Below are positions 1 through 9,000 of a stretch of DNA of 32,049 nt, piece after piece (the stretch's first letter is position 1; the number at the start of each line of letters is the position of its first letter). The notes beneath the pieces were generated by a model. It made no database searches, was not told the origin of the DNA, and saw nothing but the letters and a program-made list of their open reading frames with translations. This DNA is from a bacterium (GTDB lineage: Bacteria > UBP6 > UBA1177 > JAKLFG01). The position numbers were made by a program, and so were the translations under genes. Where the stretch lies: the NCBI GenBank assembly GCA_029573155.1, contig JAKQHE010000217.1, positions 1-32,049 of the forward strand, in the 5' to 3' direction.

Positions 1-1
1 G

Positions 2-3000
2 ACCTCTTGTACGATATACCCCTCCTGCAGCAAGGACTGCACCGTTAATTTCTCCAAAGTATCGCAGACAAAGTCATGCACGCCCACCTGCGGCGTTCAA
101 ACATGCGAAATACTTTACGGACTTTCCGGTTGCACCGCCTCCTGTCCCGGTCTGTCGAAGCAAGCGGAATGCACCATCACCTACGACAGTGAGTCCAAAA
201 CTAACAGTTGTTCGACCTCCTGTTCTACCAGCACGCAATCTTGTACCCCCGCGACACAGGCCGGTTGTCCGTACGGGGTCGGTTTGACCGCTCCGGTGGA
301 ATCCGGAAATTGCGATCATCCGTATTCGGGGACAATTTCCGCAAGTAAAACGAACAGTTGCACTCCTTCCTCCTGCACCGTTGATTGCATGGCTACCTGT
401 TGGGCCACCAACTGTACCCCTCCGGGCGTAGGCAAGACCTGCACCGCGAGTTGTACCCCGACCTGCGCGGTGGGAGGTCCTACCCGTAGTTGCACGAGAG
501 AGTGTACTCCCGGCTCGCTCACGGCGAAACCCTCCTACACCTGTTCAAAAACCTTGTACGGAGACGATCGACCTGAGGAATGTGACGGCGGCGACGGAGG
601 GAGCGGCGATCTTCAAGAGTGCCACGAACTCAATGCGAAATACTATGACCGCGAAGTGACCGCCGACTGCAATTCCGATTGCCGCATCGCCACCACGGTC
701 GATCTGGACGATATCTGTCCGTGGTGCGGCAACAATATCGTCGAGGAAAATTACACGATAGATACGGTCCCGGGAGGCGAGGTATGCGACCCGACCGTTC
801 CCGACAGCATGTACTGCATCAATCTGAACCACCCCACGATCCCTTCGTTCCTCGACAATGGCGGTGTGGTGGCGAACTGCGCGACCTGCGCCCCGGCCGA
901 GGATGATATCCGGGATAATTGCCGGTGGTGCGGCGACAACAGGTTCACCGACATCTCCCCGGAGATGTGCGACCCGACCACGACGGAAGATCAGAATGTG
1001 TACGGCGGCCCGAAAATAAAATGCAGTGTCTGGGGCGCCAAGAGCGGCTTTGTCTACTATGACGATCTCCTGCTTACCTGTCCCGATAACTGCACCCAGT
1101 ACACCGCTGACGGTAACCCCTCCTCGGGAGCGGGCGACCCGGACAATCCGCAGGCATACTGCCATTATTGCGGTGACGGGGTATTAACTCCGAGCAAAGA
1201 GACCTGCGAAACGCAGCCGCTTGCCGTGGGTGACCCTTACAATATACCGCCCTACATCGGTAAAGACTGCGGCGACTATGGCGCCAACAACCTGACCGAT
1301 CCCGCCGCCTTCCCGTACTGGCCTTCCTATACCCCTCCCGGTTATCTGAATCTCGCCGCCTGTGTCGCGTGCGGCCCTTCATACGATTACACCACCTGCG
1401 ACTACTGCGGCGACGGCGATATCAATGGCCCCGAGACCTGCGAGTTGGGCGATTGGGTGCGGTGCGTCGATATCACGCCCAACCCCGGGTACTATGCGAC
1501 GAACGACGGTGTTACCGGCGACGGGAGCGACACCGTCACCTACTGCAACAACAGTTCCAATGCTGACCGGCACTGTAAAGAATGGTGCGTCGGCGATCCG
1601 GCCGTGACCGGTTGTCCGGCGGAATGGATCTGCCCGTATTGCGGGGATGGCCTGTACACCTCGCGGGCCGAGACCTGCGATCCTTCGTCTCCCATCGCCG
1701 GCATCGGCGGCGGGGTGATAACCTGCGCCGTTTATTGGAACAACCGTGCCGATGTGCCGCTGGACGGCATTGCGATGACGAGTGGAGAGTTGCCCAAATT
1801 CCACCCGTACGGCGATACGCTGGTGGAATGCCGCCCGGGCTGTATGAACCACTACACCCAACGCACCCTGTGTCGCTATTGCGGCGATGGTCTTACCCAG
1901 GACGATGCGATCGGGAAGGAAGAATGCGATCCGACGGACACCAGTAATACCCATTACTGCAAGGAACTTGACGACACAACGGTGAATCCGCCGAAGATAT
2001 TCTATCCGCTCTTCACGGTCGGTTGCGCCCCTGACTGTACGCTTCAGGATCCCGACGATCCCTCCTTTACCGGCTGTCCGCGCTGTGGCGACGGCAAATA
2101 TACGGCGGATTACACCGCCGCCGGACATCCCGAACTGCCTCTCGAAAAATGCGATCACAACGCCACCGACGGCTTTGATTCGTTCGGGTCCCGCGAGATA
2201 TACTGTACGCTTTGGTGCTCGCAGGACGAAGACGCGACATTGAGGAATTGCTATGACTATCCGGGCGCGACGCGACGGACGGTGACCTGCAGTGAAACGC
2301 CCAAAGACTGCTCCCTCTACGAACAGTCGTCCGAGGCCGCCAAGAAATGCCGTGGATGCGGCGATGGGGAAAACCTCCTGTATAACAGCGATCTGGTCAT
2401 GGCTCTCCATTTCGAGGAGCCGAGCGGCACCACGCTGTATGACGCCGCGCCCGGTACCGCCGCCAACGCGGTGCCCGCCGCCGGCGCTTTTTCCGGCGTC
2501 ACGCTCAATCAGAGCGGTCGCCGCGCTCAGGGCAAGGCGATATCCTTTACGCACAGCAACAATCTCCGGATAAACGATGCCGCCAAACTCGACCTTTCCG
2601 GCGACATGACCTTTGCCTTCTGGTTCAAACAATCCGCCTTCTATACGCCGCCCATCGCGGGGGCGCCGTATCCCATACTCGTCAAGGGACATGGCTGGGA
2701 GTCGAACTACGGGTTCTGGATGCATAATGATGGGGTGAACAATATCATCAAGTTCTCCTTCCATTCGGCTGAGGTCACCGGTTGCGGCATCACCACCACC
2801 GCACAGGATTGGACCCAATGGACCCATGTCGCGGCGGTACGCAGCGGTCAGCAACTGACCATGTATGTGAACGGTGCGCAGGTGAACACGATATCGTGCG
2901 CGACCATTAATCCGCCGGTGAACAGCCACCCCATCACGATAGGGGAGGACACTCCACATCCGATGCATAACAATGTGAATTACGGCGTCACCGGTTACAT

Positions 3001-6000
3001 GGATGAACTGTTCCTCTACAAACGGGCCCTTTCTCAGCCGGAGGTCACCTTCCTCGTCAACCGCGGGGCGTCTGTCGCCGCGGAGTATGAATACTGCGAC
3101 GATGGCAACGTCTCTAACGGCGACGGGTGCAATAGCAACTGCGGGATAGAGACCGACTATGTCTGTACCGGTTCTCCGTCGGTCTGTACCGTGCCGAGCG
3201 GCCTTACCTGCGAGGCCGGTTGGACCTACAACCCCACAACGCAGAAGTGTTATAAATACTTCTCGACAGCAAGAATCTTCACGGCCGCGCAGGCGGACTG
3301 CGGCACCAATTCAGGCAATCTCGTTTCGATGGCCGATGCGACCGAGAATTCCTTTGTTCGCACCAGCGTCGTCGATCCGGCCTCGTCGGGCGCTCAATAC
3401 TGGATCGGCCTCCGGCAACCTGAGACGGCGGTCGGCACGGTCGAGACCTACAATGCCGGGAGTACATATAACAAGATCTACTGCGGCACCACCACCACCA
3501 GCCTCGGCGAAACTTATTCGTACAACGACACGGCCTTCACATGGGTTGCGCCGGTGACCGGCTACTATACCTTCAGGGTCGGGACCACCACCTCCTCCTT
3601 CGACATCTACTTTGCCTATTATGACGGTTACATGGGGTCTTATTACACCGCTGATGCTTACGGCGAGGGTGAGAGCGAAACGCTCTCCTACCAGTATATG
3701 TACGCGGGATACACCAACACGATCTATGTCGGCGGATACAACAGCGCCGATGCCGGTCAGTTCTGTCTTGACATCATCTATCCCTACACCAGCGAGGTTC
3801 CGTGGGAATGGACCGATGGCGCCGCTTATGTCTATGGCGGCTGGGCCGGCGGACAACCCGATAATGCCGCCGCCGTCCAGAATTGTGCTTATGTCCCCAG
3901 CGGTGCCGGTGTGACCACATGGGACGATCTGGCTTGCAATTCCTCGATACCCTATGTGTGCAAGAAAGGGAGCGTCCCGTCTATCTGTGGTGACGGCACC
4001 AAGACCCCGGACGAAGAGTGCGATAACGGTGCCTCGAATGGTCCCTGTGGCTCTTGTACCTCGGCCTGTAAAAATCAGGCGTTCCCCCCCTGTGGCGACG
4101 GTACCCTCTGCGCCGGAGAGACCTGCGAGGACAATCTGCCGGGACAACCGGCCGATTGGGCGACCGGCGCCGATGCCTACGACGGCTGTTTCGAAGGCTG
4201 TGTGGCGGGCTATCATCCGATCGGTATCCACCGGGCCGCCTCGACCGCGCTTAACGGGATCTCCGGCTGGGCCTGCGATCCGGACGAATGGAGTCAGCCG
4301 GTAACGGTCTATGTGGAATTGCGCTACACCAACCAGAACGCGAGTGAAACCTGCGCGAACGACAATCCGTCGAGTCCGACACCGCCCTGCACGGTGGCGG
4401 TCCAGTCATATCTCGACAATTTCCCCGTGAATAAAGTATCCTCCGCGGAGGTCGTCGCCGCCTGTGGCGGTTCGACGGACGGCGGGAGTATCCACGACTT
4501 CGCCCTTTCGGTCAGCGACTTCTCCAACCCGGCCTTGACCGTGGCCAGATCGCCGTACTGGGCGAAGGTGTACGCCATCGATCCGGCCGCGCCTACCGAT
4601 AGTAGACTTAAGCCGCTCAACGATACGCCGCTGCACATCAACATCTGCGGCGACGGTATCGTGGCCGAGGGCGAGGAGTGCGACGAGGGCGCCGCCGGCT
4701 TCAGCGATGAATGCGACGGCTGCACCAGCGACTGCAAGGTGATCCCCGCCTACTCCTGCGGCGACGGCGTGGTCTGCACCAACCACGGCATCATCGAGGA
4801 ATGCGACGACGGCGTAACGAACAACAGTTACGACAAACCCTGCACCGAAGACTGCCGCATCAATCCGTGCGCGTACGGCTCCGGCTGGTACTTCAATGTC
4901 GCCAACGACCGCTGTTACGCGATGACCCCCGGCGGGAGCGCTCAGAGTTTCTACAACGCGCTCAATGTCTGCACCAATGCCACCCAGCGGTCGAACCTCG
5001 TTTCGCTCAACGACGCGGCTGAGGAATCGTGGCTCCGGAGCGTGTTCCCCACCATGTCCACCGCCTACACCATCATCGGCGGCTCCGAGGTGTGGGATTC
5101 CTATCAGCGTTCTTCGGCGAATGCATGGGTCGAAGAGGTGTGGGCCTACCCGGTCACCAACCGGGTCTACTACGGCAACTCGACCGGCCGGGCGAACAAC
5201 TTCAACATCGGCACCTACGACGGGCTCGATATCCGCTACACATGGCGCGTTCCGGCGACCGGCACCTATCGGGTGAACCTCATCCCGTACTCCTCGACCT
5301 ACGACGCGGTCCTGTCGATATACGACTACCAGACCTTCGCGTGGATCCACTACAACGCAAAGGGGATCGGCTCCGGCACCGCCTATATCGAAACGACCGG
5401 CGATGTGGCGCTCACCGCGGGCCACACCTACGAATTGATCGTGGACGGCGTCACCGTCGCCGCGTACAATTACCTCCTCGAGATATTGCAGAACAATACC
5501 CAGCCCACCGACGGCTACACGAAATGGACCGACGGTTCCGCCTTCTCCTACACCAACTGGCTTGCCGGTCATCCGACCTTCGCCAGCAACACCTACCGCT
5601 GGACCGCTGCGAACAACATAAGCAATACTTGGAACGACGGCGGTCTCAGCACCTACCAGTATCTCTGCGAAAAGCCGGGCTACGATGTCTGCGGCAACGG
5701 CTACAAATCCGCCACCGAAGGGTGCGACGACGGCAACACCATCGCCGGCGACGGCTGTTCGGCGGCCTGTGTCGTCGAAGCGGGCTGGAACTGTTCGGCG
5801 ACCTATATGCCGACGCGCTGTTCCCGGTGCGGCAACGGCGCACGGGAATGGTACGAACAGTGCGACGACGGCAATACGACCGCAGGCGACGGCTGTTCGG
5901 CGACCTGCACCATCGAGAGCGCCGCGTGGCACTGCAACGGCGCGACCCCGACCGTCTGCCGCAACTGCGGCAACGGCATCATGGAAGGGAACGAGTTCTG

Positions 6001-9000
6001 CGATCCCGGCATCATCGTAACTTGTGCGTCGAGGAGCGATCTCGTGCCGCCGCAGGGAGGCACCGTCACCGGCAATATCGTCTGCGACGGATGCACCTCG
6101 CTGGTGACCGCGAACAACTGCTTCAAGACCTACACCTGCTCGGCGGGCCTGCCGGCGAACGCCTGCTGGTACAACTGCGAGGCCGTGGCGCCTTTCTCCA
6201 CGACCTACACCTATAACCAGACCTGGAACGGTTCGGCGTGGGTGAACGCCGACAACTACCTGTTCGGCTTCAACGCGAGCCCGGCGGCGAATTCCTGCCA
6301 GTTCAAGTGCCGGCCCAATTACACATGGAACGCGGGCACCTCGACCTGCGATCAGAATCAGCAGAGGGTCAGTTGCGGCGCGAAACCGCGGAGCGACACC
6401 TACGAACTCTGGAACGACGGCGAAAGCGGCGCCAACATCGGGACCTATCTCCAGACATGGGATGGCGTCAGCGGTACTTGGCAGCCGGTCCTTTCGCCGC
6501 ACTATGACGCCGCGATCGGCCCCTGTCATTTCAAATGCGCCGCGGGCGCCGTGTGGGATGCCGGGCTGGGCCAGTGCCGGATATGCGGCGACAACATCAA
6601 GGAGGGTATCGAGGCGTGCGACACGAGCCAGTTCGGCACCTCGACCTGCCAGAACACGGTCACGCCTCCGGAAGGTTCCGCGACCGGCGGATCGCTTTCC
6701 TGCAACCTTTCCTGCGGTCTTATCACCACCGGTTGCACCAAGTCGTGGAACTGCGTCAACAAACCGGTAGGAACGGTGTACTACGGCGGCGGCGATACAT
6801 ACAGTTATGGTCAGGCATGGAACGGCTCGGCGTGGGTGAACCCGAACAATTACTTGGACGGGTATGTCGCCAGTCCGGCCGTGAACACCTGCCAGTACAC
6901 CTGTGCCGGTGCCGGCTATGTGTACGACGGACTTGCCTGCTCCAAATGCGGCGACGGTGTGCCGACCGGCATGGAGCCGTGTGATGACGGCGATCTCCGC
7001 AACGACAACGCCTGTAAGAACAACTGTACTTGGAACACCTGCCGCGACGGCTATGTCCTCACCGGCACCGAGGCCTGCGATGACGGCAACGCGGTCGACA
7101 CCGACTACTGCCGCAACAACTGCTCTTGGAACACCTGCGGCGACGGCGCGCTCAAAGCGACCCCGGTGAATATGACCCACCTGCTCCCCTTCGACGGGAA
7201 CGCGAACGACGCGTCGGGCAAGGGGAACAACGGCACGCTCCTGAACGGCGCGACCTATGTGGCCCTCGGCGGCATATGGGGCTCCCACGGGCTGAGTCTC
7301 GACGGGATCGACGACCGCGTCAGCATCCCGACGACCGGCATGTCGAACCTGCAGGGGACCATCGACTACTGGATAAAGCCGAACGGCTGGAGCGGCGGGG
7401 CCCTCGGCGCGGCGAACCGACACGGCTCCTTCCAGACCATCGCTTCGTGGTCCAACGGGGCGCGCGGGCAGATGATGATACTCGATAACTTCGAGGGCGC
7501 CTTCTACTTCCGCATCGTGGATGAAACGGCCGCTTCGGTCGATGTCTCGTTCGCGAACAACACCTACTACACCAGCGGCAACTGGACCCGCGTCACCGTC
7601 ACTTGGAGCAGGATCACCTCGCGCATGAAGGTCTATATGAACGGCGGGTTCGTGGCTGAGACCGTCTGGAACCAGCCCATAGCGACGCCCTTCGAGTCGA
7701 CCGCCTACATCGGTATCGGCCACGGCAACCCGCAACTGGGCGTCATAGATCATTTCCGCATACTCAATCGCGCCCTCAGCGACGCCGAGATAACCAACAG
7801 CATGTGGCAGTCGTTCGACGGCACCTCCGCCGGCGTCGATTTCTCCCACCGCGCCAACAACGGCACGCTCGTCAATGGCCCGACCGTCGTCGCCGGCAAG
7901 GTGGGCAACGCCCTGTCGTTCAACGGTTCGAACCAGTATGTCACGGTGCCCGACGACGCGTCGCAGATGCGGCTCGGCACCGCCATGACGGTCGAGACAT
8001 GGGTGAAGATCGCGGCCAACCCGGGCGACTGGGTACGCATCGTCGGCAAGAGCGATACCGATGCGTCCTGCTCCAACCGCAACTACGGTCTGTGGATAGC
8101 CAGCACCGGCCAGATACTGTTCCAGATAGGGGGCTCGACCGGCATCTGGGGCAATGTCATGTCGGTGAGGACCGTGACCAATAATGTGTGGCGTCATGTG
8201 GCCGGTACCTACGACGGTGCCAATATGCGGGTGTACATCGACGGCGTCCTCGAGGGGCAACTCGCCTATACCCAGACCCCGATAACCTCGGCGGGGCCGC
8301 TTACCATCGGTTCCGCGGTCGGTTGCCACGGCTATCTCAACGGCCAGATGGATGAGACGAGGATATATCAACGCGCCCTCACGCAGGCCGAGTTGCAGAA
8401 CAGCATCGAATACTGCGACGACAGTAACGGGACCAACACCGACGCCTGTACCAGCGCCTGCGTCGGCAGCACCTGCGGCGACACCATCGTCAAGTCCACC
8501 GCGCCGGCCGAGGTCTGCGACAGCGGGTTCCTCTACAACGGTGCCTACGGTTACTGCAAATCCGATTGTTCCGCCATGGGCCCGCGGTGCGGCGACGGTA
8601 TCTTGACCTTTACCACCGCCAGCATGGTCCTGCGGCTCAACATGGACGAAGGGAGCGGTACCACCGCCAACGATTCCGCGGGAACGGCGCAGAACGGCAC
8701 CATCACCAGCCCGTGGTGGGTCGCGGCGGGCAATCCCTACTCGACCAAATTCAACAACGCCCTCTACTTCGACGGCGGCGCCCGTTATGTCACCATGGCG
8801 AACCATGCAGACCTGCAACTAGGCGCGTCAAAAGCATCGTTCACCGTGTCGGCGTGGGTCAACTTCCCGGCGGGAGCGGCGGGCACCCGGTTCCCCATCA
8901 TCACGAAGGGTACCGGTAGCACGCTGAACTACGCTCTCTGGCTCGAGCCGCTCATCGGCACCAGTCCCGCGGGACATGTTTCGTTCGTGTTCCATCCCGA

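Noticed and set aside
4406-8818. 1,470-aa ORF on minus strand
   Set aside because: Antisense to a well-supported Cys-repeat/LamG/CTLD reading frame; low-complexity G/A/V/R/D composition typical of shadow ORFs in GC3-rich genes.
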